A stretch of 64,000 nucleotides of DNA from Aquibium microcysteis (GCF_014495845.1 NZ_CP061080.1:3399001-3463000); one strand, 5' to 3'; positions 10,835 through 20,898 are shown, counted from the first letter of the stretch. Translations and numbers: made by a program. The notes: generated by a model not told the origin, from the letters alone.

Positions 10835-12295
10835 ATGTCGCTGACAACGGCGCTCAACATCGCCCAGAGCGCGTTGCTCGCGACGTCCAAGCGCACGAGC
10901 GTCGTCTCGCAGAACATCACCAACGCCGGCAATGCGGACTACGCCCGGCGGACGGCCGTTCTCGCGAGCACCGACGGCGGCGTGCGGGTCGCCGAGGTGC
11001 GTCGCGCGACCAACGAGGCCCTGTTCAGGCAGAACCTGCGCGCCTCGTCGGACTGGCAGGGCCAGCAGCGCCTGCTGTCGGGGCTCGACAGCCTCTCGAC
11101 CGCCGTGAACGGCACGGACAACGCCTCCTCGCCCACCACCGCGCTCGCCGGCCTGCGCGACGCGCTGCAGCTCTACTCGGCCACGCCGTCGAGCTCGAAT
11201 CTCGCCGAAGGGGCCATCGACGCGGCGCGCCAGCTCGTTCGTTCGCTGAACGACGGCTCGGACGCGGTCCAGGCCGTCCGCACCGGCGCCGACATCGAGA
11301 TCAAGGCGGCCGTCGACGACATCAACAAGCTGCTCGCCGATTTCGAGACCGCCAACCGGCAGGTCATTTCCGCGACCTCCACCGGGCGCGACGCGAACAG
11401 CTACATCGACCAGCGCAACGCCATCCTCTCCGAGATCGCGCAGTACATGCCGATCTCGACCTACACGCGCGGCAGCGAGGACATGGTCATCATGACCGGC
11501 GACGGCGCGACCCTGTTCGAGACCGTTCCGCGTGCGGTCACCTTCGAGCCCACCGCCTCCTTCGGCCCCGGCATGACGGGCAACCCGGTCTATGTCGACG
11601 GTATCCCGATCACCGCTGCGGATCAGGCGGCCGGCGAGATCTCGGGCACGCTCGGCGCTCTGGTGAAGCTGCGCGACGATGTCGCCGTGACCATGCAGAC
11701 ACAGCTCGACGAGATCGCGCGCGGCGCCATCCTCGCCTTCGCCGAACTCGACCAGACGGGCGGCGGCGCGCCGCCGCTCGCGGGTCTGTTCACCTGGAGC
11801 GGCGGGCCGGACCTGCCGCCCGACGGGGTGGTCACGCAGGGCCTCGCCTCGATGATCAAGGTCAACCCGGCCTTCGACAGCGAGCAGGGCGGCAATCCCG
11901 TGCTGCTGCGCGACGGCGGTGCGAACGGCGGCGACTATCTCGCCAACACCGCCGGCGGTGCCTCCTTCGCCACGCTGCTGATCGGCTATGCCGACCGCAT
12001 CGACGCGCCCATCGTCTTCGATTCGGCGGCCGACATCGCCGCCAACGTCAGCCTCGCCGATTTCGGCGCGAACGCCATCGGCTGGATCGAGGGGCTGCGC
12101 AAGCAGTCCTCCAGTGCGGAGGTGAACGCGAGCGCCATGATGGTTCGCTCGGCCGAGGCGCTCTCGAACGAAACCGGCGTGAACGTCGACACGGAGATAT
12201 CCCTGCTGCTCGACCTCGAGCATTCCTACGAGGCCTCCGCCCGCATCATCAGCACCGTCGACCGGATGATGGCGGCGCTCCTGGAACTGGTGTGA
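10835..12295 (+). CDS. flgK: Flagellar hook-associated protein FlgK (HAP1)
   Basis: A 486-aa hook-filament junction protein. The N-terminus (SLTTALNIAQSALLATSKRT, then VVSQNITNAGNADYARR) and the C-terminus (NVDTEISLLLDLEHSYEASA) are the D0 helices of FlgK. The variable middle (about 200-400) is outer-domain sequence. Length is normal for alphaproteobacteria. flgL follows after 7 bases. Confidence 0.95.
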   Translation: MSLTTALNIAQSALLATSKRTSVVSQNITNAGNADYARRTAVLASTDGGVRVAEVRRATNEALFRQNLRASSDWQGQQRLLSGLDSLSTAVNGTDNASSPTTALAGLRDALQLYSATPSSSNLAEGAIDAARQLVRSLNDGSDAVQAVRTGADIEIKAAVDDINKLLADFETANRQVISATSTGRDANSYIDQRNAILSEIAQYMPISTYTRGSEDMVIMTGDGATLFETVPRAVTFEPTASFGPGMTGNPVYVDGIPITAADQAAGEISGTLGALVKLRDDVAVTMQTQLDEIARGAILAFAELDQTGGGAPPLAGLFTWSGGPDLPPDGVVTQGLASMIKVNPAFDSEQGGNPVLLRDGGANGGDYLANTAGGASFATLLIGYADRIDAPIVFDSAADIAANVSLADFGANAIGWIEGLRKQSSSAEVNASAMMVRSAEALSNETGVNVDTEISLLLDLEHSYEASARIISTVDRMMAALLELV

Positions 12296-12302
12296 TGGCA
12301 TC

Positions 12303-13352
12303 ATGAAGGTCAATTTCGTCTCCACCGATGCCATCCGCAGCGCCCTGCGTTACTCGCTGACGCAGATGCAGTCGGACCTGATCGCCGGTCAGAAGGAGGT
12401 CCAGACCGGCAAGGTCGCCGATCTCGGACTTTCGATCGGCGTGCGGTCCGGCAAGGCCGTCACGCTTTCGCGCGACATCGTCCGGATGGAGACGATCGTC
12501 GGCACGAACGCCCTGGTTTCCTCGCGCCTCACGGCCACGCAGAACGCGCTCGGCCAGGTTTCGGAGGGCGCGTCGACCTTCCTGTCGGCGCTCGCGGCCG
12601 CCGTATCGGGTGATGCCGACCAGGCCACCACCCGCCAGGCGGCCGTCTCCATGCTTCAGTCGCTGACCGGGATCGTCAACTCCAGCTTCAACGGCGAGCA
12701 CATCTTCGCCGGCGTCAACACCGACGTCGTCCCGATGGCCGACTATTTCGACGCGTCCGTTCCTGGCCCCAAGGCGGCCATCGACGCCGCCTTCCTGTCC
12801 GAATTCGGCTTCGCGGCGGACGATCCGGCAGCCGATACCGTCACCGGCGCGCAGATCACCGCCTTCATCGACGGTGCGCTCAGCGACGAGTTCTTCGGCT
12901 CCGGCTGGGAGACCAACTGGTCCGCCGCCTCGGACCAGGGCATCACCACCCGCATCGCGCTCAACGAAACCGCCGAGACCTCGGTCAGCGCCAACATCGA
13001 GGGCATCCGCAAGCTCACCATGGCCGCCGCCATGGTGGCCAACCTGTTCGACGGCGACCTCAACGATCAGGCGCTGGTGGCCGTCGCCGACCGGGCCGTC
13101 CGGATGGTCGGCGAGGCGATGGGCGACCTGGCCCAGACCCAGGCCCGCGTCGGCTTCACCGAGCAGCGCATCTCCAGCGCCACCGAGCGCGTCGAGATGC
13201 AGATCGATATCTTCAAGACCTTCCTGAACGAACTGGAAGGCGTCGACCCGTACGAAGCGTCCACCCGCGTAAACGCGTTGATCTCGCAGATCGAAACCTC
13301 ATACGCCCTGACGGCTCGGATCCAGCAACTGAGCCTCACGAGGCTGCTGTAG
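12303..13352 (+). CDS. flgL: Flagellar hook-associated protein FlgL (HAP3)
   Basis: A 349-aa flagellin-like junction protein that joins FlgK to the filament. The N-terminal D0/D1 region (about 1-130) and the C-terminal helical region (about 265-349, ending [16 protein letters not shown]) resemble flagellin. The middle holds short outer-domain sequence with [11 protein letters not shown], typical of FlgL. It lies 7 bases behind flgK and 41 bases ahead of flaF. Confidence 0.93.
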   Translation: MKVNFVSTDAIRSALRYSLTQMQSDLIAGQKEVQTGKVADLGLSIGVRSGKAVTLSRDIVRMETIVGTNALVSSRLTATQNALGQVSEGASTFLSALAAAVSGDADQATTRQAAVSMLQSLTGIVNSSFNGEHIFAGVNTDVVPMADYFDASVPGPKAAIDAAFLSEFGFAADDPAADTVTGAQITAFIDGALSDEFFGSGWETNWSAASDQGITTRIALNETAETSVSANIEGIRKLTMAAAMVANLFDGDLNDQALVAVADRAVRMVGEAMGDLAQTQARVGFTEQRISSATERVEMQIDIFKTFLNELEGVDPYEASTRVNALISQIETSYALTARIQQLSLTRLL

Positions 13353-13393
13353 CAACCGCGGCCGGTCCGGCGCGCATCGAAAACGGAAGAACG

Positions 13394-13741
13394 ATGTATC
13401 AGTTCTCATACGCCGAAGTCCAAACCGATTCGGTCGCCGACGCGAAGGACCGCGAACGGCAATTGCTGTCGCGGTCGATCGACCTGCTGGTCGCCGCGCG
13501 CGACAAGGGCGTGAACTCCATGCAGGCCGTCGAGGCGCTGCATTTCCTCAACCGCGTCTGGACGACCTTCATCGAGGATCTCGCCAGCAGCGACAACGAG
13601 CTGCCCTCCGAGCTGCGCGCCAATCTGATCTCGATCGGCCTGTGGCTGCTGCGCGAGGGCGAGGCGGTGCGGCAGGGCCAGTCCGACAATTTCGACGGGC
13701 TGATCGAAGTTTCGCAGATCATCAGGGACGGCATACAATGA
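13394..13741 (+). CDS. flaF: Flagellar biosynthesis regulator FlaF
   Basis: A 115-aa cytosolic protein of the FlaF family, restricted to alphaproteobacteria, where FlaF promotes flagellin translation and secretion and acts with FlbT. Sequence such as [20 protein letters not shown] and [20 protein letters not shown] is characteristic. The stop overlaps the flbT start by four bases (ATGA at 13738-13741), so the pair is translationally coupled. Confidence 0.95.
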   Translation: MYQFSYAEVQTDSVADAKDRERQLLSRSIDLLVAARDKGVNSMQAVEALHFLNRVWTTFIEDLASSDNELPSELRANLISIGLWLLREGEAVRQGQSDNFDGLIEVSQIIRDGIQ

Positions 13742-14184
13742 AGAACACCCTGCGCATCTCGCTCAAGGCGAACGAGAAGATCTACATCAACGGCGCGGTG
13801 GTGCGGGTCGACCGCAAGACCTCGATCGAGTTCCTCAACGACGTGCAGTTCCTGCTGGAGAACCACGTCATGCAGCCGGAGAAGGCCTCGACGCCGCTGC
13901 GTCAGCTCTACTTCATCGTCCAGGTCATGCTGATGAACCCGGGCGATTCGGGTCCAGCGCGCGACATGTTCAAGCGCTCGCTGCCGATGCTGCTCGCCAC
14001 CTTCACCAACGAACAGGTGCTCGCTTCGCTGAAGCATGCCGACCGGCTGGTGGCCGAGGAGCACATCTACGACGCGCTCAAGCTGATCCGCAGCCTGTTC
14101 CCGATCGAGGCGGCCATCCTCGCCGAGCAGAGCAACCTCTCCCCTCCCCTTGCACCCGACGCGCTGGAGGCGCTCGCATCATGA
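13738..14184 (+). CDS. flbT: Flagellin translation repressor FlbT
   Basis: A 148-aa member of the FlbT family, known in Caulobacter to bind the flagellin mRNA leader and destabilise it until the hook is complete. The true start is the ATG at 13738, overlapping flaF; the frame is open further upstream but only as a shadow. The N-terminus [20 protein letters not shown] and the following [10 protein letters not shown] are typical. It overlaps flgD by four bases. Confidence 0.95.
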   Translation: MKNTLRISLKANEKIYINGAVVRVDRKTSIEFLNDVQFLLENHVMQPEKASTPLRQLYFIVQVMLMNPGDSGPARDMFKRSLPMLLATFTNEQVLASLKHADRLVAEEHIYDALKLIRSLFPIEAAILAEQSNLSPPLAPDALEALAS

Positions 14185-14573
14185 CCGTTCCCGCCGTCAC
14201 CAGTTCGACCGCGACGACGACCGCCGCCAGCCAGGCGAGCGCGACCACGGTGGACTACGAATCCTTCCTGCGGCTCCTCGTCACCCAGATGAAGAACCAG
14301 GATCCGACCGCGCCGATGGATTCGACCGATTACGTCGCGCAGCTCGCGACCTTCTCCCAGGTCGAGCAGACCGTGCAGACCAACAGCAAGCTCGATTCGC
14401 TGCTGCAGATGTCGCTGCTCGGCCAGGCGTCGAGCATCATCGGCCGCACCGTCACGGACACCGACGGGACCACCGGCGTCGTGGCCGAAACGCGCATCAC
14501 CGCCTCCGGCGTCACGGCGGTCCTGCAGAACGGCGCCGAGGTGGTCATCGGGACCGGAGTCAGGATAAGCTGA
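14181..14573 (+). CDS. flgD: Flagellar hook assembly scaffold FlgD
   Basis: A 130-aa hook cap protein, much shorter than the roughly 230 aa of enteric FlgD because the Ig-like C-terminal cap domains are absent; short forms are normal in rhizobia. The conserved N-terminal core is complete: [20 protein letters not shown] and [12 protein letters not shown]. The last 50 residues form a small beta-rich module. The start sits in an ATGA overlap with flbT. Confidence 0.94.
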   Translation: MTVPAVTSSTATTTAASQASATTVDYESFLRLLVTQMKNQDPTAPMDSTDYVAQLATFSQVEQTVQTNSKLDSLLQMSLLGQASSIIGRTVTDTDGTTGVVAETRITASGVTAVLQNGAEVVIGTGVRIS

Positions 14574-14609
14574 GCCGCAGGCCGGCCCGAAGGCCGCCGG
14601 AGAAGCCGC

Positions 14610-14876
14610 ATGAACGAGGTCGACGCTCTCGAAATCGTCCAGTACGCGATCTGGACCGTGCTCCTGGCCTCCGGCCCGGCGGTGGTCGTCGCCATGCTCG
14701 TGGGCGTGTCCATCGCGCTGATCCAGGCGTTGACCCAGGTCCAGGAGATCACCCTGACCTTCGTGCCGAAGATCATCTCGATCCTGCTCGCCGTCGCACT
14801 GTCGGGGCCGTTCGTCGGCGCCCAGCTCTCCTCCTTCACCAACGTCATCTTCCAGCGCATCCAGAACGGGTTCTGA
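14610..14876 (+). CDS. fliQ: Flagellar export gate protein FliQ
   Basis: An 88-aa inner-membrane protein of the type III export gate (FliP-FliQ-FliR). Two hydrophobic helices (about 14-40 and 52-72) flank the conserved ALIQALTQVQEITLTFVPKI. The length equals the family norm. It is the last gene of the flgE operon; about 195 bases with an inverted repeat separate it from flhA. Confidence 0.96.
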   Translation: MNEVDALEIVQYAIWTVLLASGPAVVVAMLVGVSIALIQALTQVQEITLTFVPKIISILLAVALSGPFVGAQLSSFTNVIFQRIQNGF

Positions 14877-14909
14877 CGGCCTGCAGCCCGCTCGCGGCAC
14901 GCTCACCCT

Positions 14910-14930
14910 CGCGCAAGCTTGGGCCTCTAG
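14910..14930 (+). promoter_or_regulatory. Flagellar operon motif CGCRCAAG-N9-CTAG, copy 3 (flhA)
   Basis: CGCGCAAG (14910-14917), nine bases, CTAG (14927-14930). It shares the extended CAAGCTT-N-GG with the fliF copy. It lies 142 bases before flhA, further than in the other copies, implying a leader that contains the inverted repeat at 14953-15017. Confidence 0.5.
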
Positions 14931-14952
14931 TCTGCGTCGCCTGAGAGGATGT

Positions 14953-15017
14953 GAAAGAATGCCCGTCGCCGGGCCGCCCGGGCCAAACAGCTCAAGGATT
15001 TCAGCGGGCATTCTTTC
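14953..15017 (+). repeat. 13-bp inverted repeat in the flhA leader
   Basis: GAAAGAATGCCCG (14953-14965) is repeated exactly in inverted form at 15005-15017, with a 39-nt GC-rich spacer. It could fold into a long hairpin in the flhA mRNA leader or act as a binding site. There is no T-run, so it is not an obvious terminator. Confidence 0.6.
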
Positions 15018-15072
15018 GCATTCTCGATGGATTCACCCCCTCTGAGGGCAGAGCCAGGAGAGACGCCGACCG

Positions 15073-17163
15073 ATGGCCAACGTGACCATCACGCCGATAC
15101 CGGCCGCAGCCGAGCGCAACAGCCGCGACGTCTACTTCGCGATGGGCATCGTCACGATCCTGTCGGTGCTGTTCCTGCCCATCCCGTCCTTCATGATCGA
15201 CATGGGTCTGGCGATCTCGATTGCCCTGTCCGTCCTGATCCTGATGGTGGCGCTCTGGATTCCGCGGCCGCTCGACTTCTCTTCCTTCCCCACGATCCTC
15301 CTGCTCGCGACCATGCTGCGGCTGGCACTCAACATCGCCACGACGCGCGTGATCCTCGCGCATGGCAACGAGGGCACGCACGCGGCCGGCTACGTGATCG
15401 GCGGGTTCTCCAACCTCGTGATGAGCGGCGATTTCGTCATCGGCCTGATCGTCTTCCTCATCCTCATCATCGTGAACTTCATCGTCATCACCAAGGGCTC
15501 CACCCGTATCGCCGAGGTCGGCGCGCGCTTCACCCTCGATGCGATCCCCGGCAAGCAGATGTCGATCGACGCGGATCTCTCCGCCGGCATCATCAACGAG
15601 AAGGAGGCGCAGGCGCGCAGGCGCGAGCTGGAGGAGGAAAGTTCCTTCTTCGGCTCGATGGACGGCGCTTCCAAGTTCGTGCGCGGCGACGCCATCGCCG
15701 GCCTGATCATCACCGCCGTCAACATCATCGGCGGCATCGCCATCGGTTACGGCCGGCATGGCATGAGCATCGGCGAGGCAGCCGACGTCTTCGTGAAGTT
15801 GTCCGTCGGCGATGGCCTCGTGACCCAGATTCCGGCGCTGATCGTCTCGCTCGCGGCCGGCCTCCTCGTCTCCAAGGGCGGCACGCGCGGCGCGGCCAAC
15901 CAGGCGGTCATGGGCCAGCTCGCCGCCTATCCCCGCGCGCTCTACGTGGCGGCCGCACTGCTCATGGGGCTGGCTCTCATGCCCGGGCTGCCGTTCCTAC
16001 CCTTCATGGCTCTCGCCGGTGGCCTGAGCGTTGTCGCCTACGTCATCCCGCGGCGCGCCAGGCTTCGCCAGGAGGCGGAGGCGGCCGCCACGCAGCAGAA
16101 GGAGGCAGAGAAGGTCCAGGAGGACAAGAACTCGGTCAAGTCGTCGCTCAAGACCGCCGAAATCGAACTCCTGATCGGCAAGCAGCTGTCGACGCGCCTG
16201 CTCACCTCACACCAGGAACTCGCCTTCCGCATGGGCAAGATGCGCAAGAAGTTCGCGCTCGATTACGGTTTCGTCGTCCCCGAAGTGCGGCTGACCGACG
16301 ATTTCGCCATTCCCCCGAAGGCCTACCAGATCAAGATCCACGGCACGGTGGTGGCCGAGTACCAGATGCGCGTCGGTGAGGTCATGGTGCTGCTCGGCGG
16401 CAACCAGCCGCCCGACATGCCGGGCGAGGAGGTGCGCGAGCCGGCCTTCGGCATGCGCGCCTATTCGGTTCCGGAGACCTTCTCCGAAGATCTCAAGCGC
16501 GACGGCTATGCCTTCGCCGACAACCTCTCTGTCCTGCTCACGCATCTGTCGGAAGTGATCCGCAACAATCTTCCGCAGCTCCTGTCCTACAAGGACATGA
16601 AGGCGCTGATCGAGCGGCTCGACCCCGAATACAAGAAGCTCGCCGACGAGATCTGCTCCTCCCACATCTCCTACCCGGGCCTGCAGGCGGTCCTGAAGCT
16701 GCTGCTGGCCGAGCGCGTCTCGATCCGCAACCTGCATCTGATCATCGAGGCGATCGCCGAGATCGCGCCGCATGTCCGCCGCACCGAGCAGATCGTCGAG
16801 CACGTGCGCATCCGCATGTCGCAGCAGATCTGCGGCGATCTCACCGCCGGCGGCGTGCTCAAGGTCCTGCGCCTCGGCAACCGCTGGGACCTCGCCTTCC
16901 ACCAGTCGCTGAAGCGCGACGCCAAGGGCGAGATCCGCGAGTTCGACATCGACCCGCGGCTGCTCGAGGAGTTCGGCCAGGAGGCGGCGAAGGTCGTGCG
17001 CAAGCATTTCGACGCCGGCGAGCGCTTCGTCATCGTCACCGCGCCGGACGCCCGTCCCTATGTGCGCATGATCATCGAACGCTTCTTCCCGACGCTGCCG
17101 GTGCTCTCGCATGTCGAGATCGCCAAGGGCGTCGAGATCCGCGTGCTCGGTTCCTTCTCGTGA
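15073..17163 (+). CDS. flhA: Flagellar export protein FlhA
   Basis: A 696-aa core component of the flagellar type III export gate. The N-terminal half (about 15-335) has multiple membrane helices and conserved stretches such as [17 protein letters not shown] and [20 protein letters not shown] charged linker (about 335-370) leads to the cytoplasmic domain (about 370-696), which docks chaperone-substrate complexes. The stop overlaps the GTG start of fliR by four bases. Confidence 0.97.
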   Translation: MANVTITPIPAAAERNSRDVYFAMGIVTILSVLFLPIPSFMIDMGLAISIALSVLILMVALWIPRPLDFSSFPTILLLATMLRLALNIATTRVILAHGNEGTHAAGYVIGGFSNLVMSGDFVIGLIVFLILIIVNFIVITKGSTRIAEVGARFTLDAIPGKQMSIDADLSAGIINEKEAQARRRELEEESSFFGSMDGASKFVRGDAIAGLIITAVNIIGGIAIGYGRHGMSIGEAADVFVKLSVGDGLVTQIPALIVSLAAGLLVSKGGTRGAANQAVMGQLAAYPRALYVAAALLMGLALMPGLPFLPFMALAGGLSVVAYVIPRRARLRQEAEAAATQQKEAEKVQEDKNSVKSSLKTAEIELLIGKQLSTRLLTSHQELAFRMGKMRKKFALDYGFVVPEVRLTDDFAIPPKAYQIKIHGTVVAEYQMRVGEVMVLLGGNQPPDMPGEEVREPAFGMRAYSVPETFSEDLKRDGYAFADNLSVLLTHLSEVIRNNLPQLLSYKDMKALIERLDPEYKKLADEICSSHISYPGLQAVLKLLLAERVSIRNLHLIIEAIAEIAPHVRRTEQIVEHVRIRMSQQICGDLTAGGVLKVLRLGNRWDLAFHQSLKRDAKGEIREFDIDPRLLEEFGQEAAKVVRKHFDAGERFVIVTAPDARPYVRMIIERFFPTLPVLSHVEIAKGVEIRVLGSFS

Positions 17164-17912
17164 TCCTGCCGGGCGACCAGATCATCCTGGCGGCATTCCT
17201 CGCCTTCTGCCGCGTCGGCGCCTGCTTCATGATCATGCCGGGCCTGTCCAGTGTGCGGGTACCCCTGCAGGTACGACTGTTCGTTGCCGTCGGCGCCACC
17301 TTCGCCATCACCGTCCACCTCTGGGACAGTCTCACGCCCTTCGTCACGCGCGAGCCGGCCGTGCTCGCCGGACTCGTTCTTTCGGAACTCCTGATCGGCG
17401 CGCTGATCGGCCTCGTCACCCGTGTGTACGTCCTGGCCCTGCAGTTCGTCGGTGCCTCCATCGCCATGATGACGGGCTACGGGAACATGGTCACCGGCGC
17501 GGTCGAGGAGAACGACGCACAGGCGGCGATCACCAACCTCGTCACCTTCTCGGCGCTGATGCTGCTCTTCATCATGAACTTTCACCACGACGTGGTGAGA
17601 GCCCTCGTCAATTCCTATCGCGTCGCCCCGCCGGATCTGCTGTTCAATCCCGGCTCGGCGCTGACCGACCTCGTCGACACGCTGGGCCAGAGCTTCATGG
17701 TGATGATACAGCTCGGCAGCCCCTTCATCGCCTACGGCATCGTCGTCAATCTCGCGGTCGGTCTCCTCAACAAGCTGACGCCGCAGATCCCGATCTACTT
17801 CATCTCCCTGCCCTTCGTGCTCGTCGGCGGGCTGCTGCTGATGTATCTCGGCGTCGGCCCGCTGCTGCGCCTGTTCGCGGAAGGGTTCGTGCCGATGACG
17901 GTGGGACGGTAG
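17160..17912 (+). CDS. fliR: Flagellar export gate protein FliR
   Basis: A 250-aa polytopic membrane protein of the export gate. Hydrophobic segments span nearly the whole length, with the typical [16 protein letters not shown] near the N-terminus and the [20 protein letters not shown] helix near the C-terminus. It starts with GTG overlapping the flhA stop. A small coiled-coil protein begins two bases after its stop. Confidence 0.96.
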   Translation: MILPGDQIILAAFLAFCRVGACFMIMPGLSSVRVPLQVRLFVAVGATFAITVHLWDSLTPFVTREPAVLAGLVLSELLIGALIGLVTRVYVLALQFVGASIAMMTGYGNMVTGAVEENDAQAAITNLVTFSALMLLFIMNFHHDVVRALVNSYRVAPPDLLFNPGSALTDLVDTLGQSFMVMIQLGSPFIAYGIVVNLAVGLLNKLTPQIPIYFISLPFVLVGGLLLMYLGVGPLLRLFAEGFVPMTVGR

Positions 17913-17914
17913 CC

Positions 17915-18322
17915 GTGGCCAGCCGCTCCGACAGGCTGAAACGCATCCTGCGCGTGCAGGAACAGCTGAAGGCCATGCATGAGATGCGCCGGGCCGGCGA
18001 GCTGCGTGCGGCACACGCCGCCGAAGCCGAAGCCAGCGCGATCGCCGCCGGCAAGGACGCAGACGCCTCGCTGTCGCGGCTCTTTCCCGATCTCTACGAA
18101 CGCGCGATCGTGAAGGCGAACGACAGGCGCGACCGCCATCTCGAGGCAGCCCGCCAGGAGGCGCAGAAGATCGCCACCGAACAGGTGCGGACCGATCGGG
18201 TGGGGGAGGATTACCGGCTCGCCCTTCGTGCCGAGGATCGCATCGCGGAGGAGCGCGATGCGCTGGAGACGGTCGAGCGGCTGCTCGGCCTGCCGGCGTC
18301 CCGCAACGATCCGGGCGGGTAA
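17915..18322 (+). CDS. Small coiled-coil protein after fliR, FliJ-like candidate
   Basis: A 135-aa protein starting with GTG two bases after fliR. The sequence is almost entirely helical and charged (RLKRILRVQEQLKAMHEMRR, then AARQEAQKIATEQVRTD), with no membrane segment. Size, coiled-coil character and location suggest a FliJ-type chaperone or export-escort protein, and rhizobial clusters have an uncharacterised gene in this position. The FliJ assignment is inference from shape and context; no decisive motif is visible. Confidence 0.6.
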   Translation: MASRSDRLKRILRVQEQLKAMHEMRRAGELRAAHAAEAEASAIAAGKDADASLSRLFPDLYERAIVKANDRRDRHLEAARQEAQKIATEQVRTDRVGEDYRLALRAEDRIAEERDALETVERLLGLPASRNDPGG

Positions 18323-18326
18323 GCCT

Positions 18327-18347
18327 GCGGCAAGCTTGGTCTGCGAG
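18327..18347 (+). promoter_or_regulatory. Degenerate copy of the flagellar operon motif (flgJ)
   Basis: GCGGCAAG, nine bases beginning CTTGG, then CGAG, ending 36 bases before the flgJ-like GTG. It keeps CAAG-N9-C-AG spacing and the CAAGCTTGG core of the flhA copy but differs in the 5' half. It is recorded as a weak match only. Confidence 0.3.
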
Positions 18348-18383
18348 AAAAACGGCCAAGGAAACCGTGCCCCAGGGCTGCCC

Positions 18384-18947
18384 GTGAGCATCTCACCTCC
18401 GAGCGACATCATCATGGACGTGGCCCGCGCGGCCGAGCCGCAGGCACTGGAAGCCGCGCGCGCGCGGCTCGCGGCGATGGCCGACAAGGCCGCCGCGACC
18501 GTCGGCTTCGACGTCCCGGACGACCTGGCGGGCATGCGCGGCGTCACCGCGTCGAACCGCGGACAGGCGCCCGAGGCGCTCCAGAAATTCGAAGCCATGG
18601 TCCTGCAGACCTTCCTGCAGTCCATGCTGCCGCAGGACGCGGAGAACGTCTATGGCGGCGGTATCGCCGGCGACATGTGGAAGAGCTTCCTCGCACAGGA
18701 ACTGGGCCAGCAGATGGCGAAGGCGGGCGGCATCGGCATCGCCGACCGGATCCTCGCCGACCACTACATGGCGCAGGACCGTCGGATCCCCGTCTCGGGC
18801 ATCGACGGAGACCCGGAGGGAACGGAACGCGCCGACACCCAGTCCCTGCTCTCCGTGGCCATGGTGCAGCAGATCCAGCGCGACGTCATGCGCAGCGTCG
18901 CCGACCTCGCCGGCGACGCCGCCGGCGGTGCGGCGGACGATCGCTGA
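18384..18947 (+). CDS. flgJ: Rod-binding protein FlgJ-like (no muramidase domain)
   Basis: A 187-aa protein with the rod-binding domain of FlgJ (about 70-120): LQKFEAMVLQTFLQSMLPQD, then IAGDMWKSFLAQELGQQMAK. It scaffolds rod assembly in the periplasm. The C-terminal peptidoglycan hydrolase domain of enteric FlgJ is absent, as is usual in alphaproteobacteria, and the separate lytic transglycosylase near 8 kb probably supplies that activity. The GTG at 18384 gives the N-terminus SISPPSDIIMDVARAAEPQ, which resembles rhizobial homologues; ATG 18414 is an alternative. Confidence 0.85.
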   Translation: MSISPPSDIIMDVARAAEPQALEAARARLAAMADKAAATVGFDVPDDLAGMRGVTASNRGQAPEALQKFEAMVLQTFLQSMLPQDAENVYGGGIAGDMWKSFLAQELGQQMAKAGGIGIADRILADHYMAQDRRIPVSGIDGDPEGTERADTQSLLSVAMVQQIQRDVMRSVADLAGDAAGGAADDR

Positions 18948-18967
18948 CGATCGGAAGGAGCGGAGCG

Positions 18968-19393
18968 ATGAGCGAACACGACCTCTACTCCCCGGTTCCG
19001 GCGAACGTTCCGCGGCCGCGCATCGATCCGCAGGCAGGGCTGCGCGGTACCAGCCTCCCCGGCATCATCGCGCGCATCGAGGAGGCCGTGGACGTCGAGA
19101 CGCGGGCGATCCGCACCGACGTGACCTTCGACCTTCAGGCGTCGAACGAACGCAAGAGCCGCTATCTCTACGAGCTCAACAAGGCGGTCCGCGACATCAG
19201 GCCGGACGTGCTTCAGGCCAACCGCGACGGCATCATCCGGCTGCGCGGCAAGCTGGCCGAGAACCAGGCCGCCATCGCCGCCCATCTGAAGGCCGTGACC
19301 GAGGTCGCCGGCCTCATCCAGGATGCCATCCAGCAATCCGAGGCAGACGGGACCTACGGCTCCGACGCCTTCACCAGGATGCGCCCGGCATGA
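18968..19393 (+). CDS. Hypothetical flagellar-cluster protein, FlgN-like
   Basis: A 141-aa protein with a strong ribosome-binding site (GGAAGGAG) 8-15 bases upstream. It is largely helical, with a long amphipathic segment (about 80-120, LRGKLAENQAAIAAHLKAVT). Size, helicity and position after flgJ fit FlgN, the chaperone for FlgK and FlgL, but no diagnostic residue was recognised. The stop overlaps the next gene by four bases (ATGA). Confidence 0.55.
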   Translation: MSEHDLYSPVPANVPRPRIDPQAGLRGTSLPGIIARIEEAVDVETRAIRTDVTFDLQASNERKSRYLYELNKAVRDIRPDVLQANRDGIIRLRGKLAENQAAIAAHLKAVTEVAGLIQDAIQQSEADGTYGSDAFTRMRPA

Positions 19394-19929
19394 TCAAGTT
19401 CGTCGTCGCCGCGGTCTGGATCATCGGCGTCACGATCGGGACGATCTTCATGTCCTACTCGATGAACGGCGAGAAACCGGCAGCCGAGGGCGAGTCGCCG
19501 TATCACGGCAAGCTGGAATTCGTGAAGACGGACATGCTGTCGGTTCCCGTGGTGCAGGAAGGCACGGTCAAGGGCTACTTCCTGTCCAAGTTCGTCTACG
19601 CGGCCGACGTCGACCAGTTGAAGAAGCTCGCGCTGCCGATCGACACGATCCTCATCGACGAGGTCTACACCTACCTGTTCTCGAATCCGTCGATCGACTT
19701 CTCGCGCGTGCAGGGGGTCGATCTGGACGCCCTGCGCAACGGGCTGAAGGACAGCATCAACAAGCGCGTCGGCAACGAACTCATCCACGAGGTCATGATC
19801 GAGCAGATCGACTACCTGACCAAGGAACAGATCCGCGACAACGCGCTCAAGCGGCGCGACCAGAAGGGTGGCAAGAACCGCCCGACCTTCACTGCCGACG
19901 GCGAGAAGCCGCACGGCACCGGGCACTGA
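19390..19929 (+). CDS. Single-span periplasmic motility protein, FliL/MotF-like candidate
   Basis: A 179-aa protein with one N-terminal transmembrane helix (about 3-23) followed by a soluble, probably periplasmic domain (about 45-160) and a basic C-terminal tail. It ends the flagellar cluster, coupled by ATGA to the FlgN-like gene. Layout and size resemble FliL and its rhizobial paralogue MotF, which influence stator activity around the motor. This is inference from architecture and neighbourhood; FliL proper would be expected elsewhere, next to fliM or fliP. Confidence 0.45.
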   Translation: MIKFVVAAVWIIGVTIGTIFMSYSMNGEKPAAEGESPYHGKLEFVKTDMLSVPVVQEGTVKGYFLSKFVYAADVDQLKKLALPIDTILIDEVYTYLFSNPSIDFSRVQGVDLDALRNGLKDSINKRVGNELIHEVMIEQIDYLTKEQIRDNALKRRDQKGGKNRPTFTADGEKPHGTGH

Positions 19930-19956
19930 TGCGGACCGGCCGGGACCGGCCGCCGC

Positions 19957-20751
19957 TCAGCGGAAGCGCGGCCTTCGCTTCTCCAGGAAGGCGTTGAGGC
20001 CTTCGAGGGCATCGGCGCCCGATTGCGACAGCGCCGCACTCAGGCTCTCCGCGAACAGGCCGTCGGCGCGCGACATGTCGTCGATGCGCGAGATCGCCTG
20101 GATGATCAGATAGTTGACCAGCGTAGCGTTCGACGCGATCTCGGCGGCAAGCTGCAGCGCCTTGGCGAGCCCCTCACCCGGTTCGACCAGATAGTGCGAG
20201 AGGCCGAGCCGCAGCCCGTCCTGCGCGTCGTAGCGACGGCCCGTCAGCATCATCTCCGTCATGCGGTCCGGCCCGATGATGCGCCCCACGCGCACCGTCG
20301 CGCCGCCGCCGACGAAGATGCCGCGCTTGCCCTCGGGCAGCTGGAACATCGCGGAGGGCTCCGCGACCCGCACATGCGTCGCCGCCGCGATCTCGAGCCC
20401 GCCGCCCATCACCGCGCCGGTCAGCACCGAGACGATCGGCAGGCCGCCGAACTGCATCAGCTCCATCACCGCATGCCAGCTTCGCGAATGATACAGCACC
20501 TGCTCCGGTTCGCGGCGCGACTGCTCCGAAAGGTCCAGTCCCGCGGAGAAGTGGCCGCCGAGCCCCTGCAGCACGACCGCGCGCACCCCCGCCGGGGGCT
20601 TCGAGAAGAAGGCGCGCAGTTCTTCCAGAAGCAGGTCGTTGATGGCGTTGCGCTTGTCGGGTCGATTGAACGACAGGATCGCGATCGCATCGCGGATCTC
20701 GACCAGCATGGCGCGCTCGGGCGCGACGGCGGCTTCGACGGTGGAACTCAT
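19957..20751 (-). CDS. Enoyl-CoA hydratase/isomerase (crotonase) family protein
   Basis: A 264-aa crotonase-fold enzyme. Oxyanion-hole and core motifs are present: LSFNRPDKRNAIND, GGHFSAGLDL and TGAVMGGGLEIAAATH. LPEGKRGIFVGGG sits where hydroxycinnamoyl-CoA hydratase-lyases carry their catalytic Glu, and a Glu is present. Its location opposite a TRAP transporter, with feruloyl-CoA synthase and a hydroxybenzoyl-CoA-type thioesterase in the same locus, suggests action on hydroxycinnamoyl-CoA or a related thioester. Exact chemistry (hydration plus retro-aldol, or ordinary hydration) cannot be read from sequence, and no aldehyde dehydrogenase lies in the window. Confidence 0.85.
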   Translation of the reverse strand: MSSTVEAAVAPERAMLVEIRDAIAILSFNRPDKRNAINDLLLEELRAFFSKPPAGVRAVVLQGLGGHFSAGLDLSEQSRREPEQVLYHSRSWHAVMELMQFGGLPIVSVLTGAVMGGGLEIAAATHVRVAEPSAMFQLPEGKRGIFVGGGATVRVGRIIGPDRMTEMMLTGRRYDAQDGLRLGLSHYLVEPGEGLAKALQLAAEIASNATLVNYLIIQAISRIDDMSRADGLFAESLSAALSQSGADALEGLNAFLEKRRPRFR

Positions 20752-20807
20752 GTGCTTCCTCTCCCCCGCAGCCGGCGGCCGGCGGAAAAATTCCTCTTGA
20801 TTATATT

Positions 20808-20822
20808 GTTACGTACCATAAC
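20808..20822. promoter_or_regulatory. Operator-like site GTTA-N7-TAAC, copy 1
   Basis: GTTA (20808-20811), seven bases, TAAC (20819-20822), in the 147-bp region between the divergent crotonase and TRAP transporter genes. The same arrangement occurs upstream of feruloyl-CoA synthase at 27302-27316, and both are followed by G-N-TCT-N-G. It is a likely MarR-family operator; the MarR gene of this locus is at 24274. Confidence 0.6.
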
Positions 20823-20898
20823 GTTCTCGCGTCGTTCAAGCACGGGGCTGGCGCGATCGTCCGTCCCCTGTCAGTATGACGCAAAGGGAGGAAGTCCA

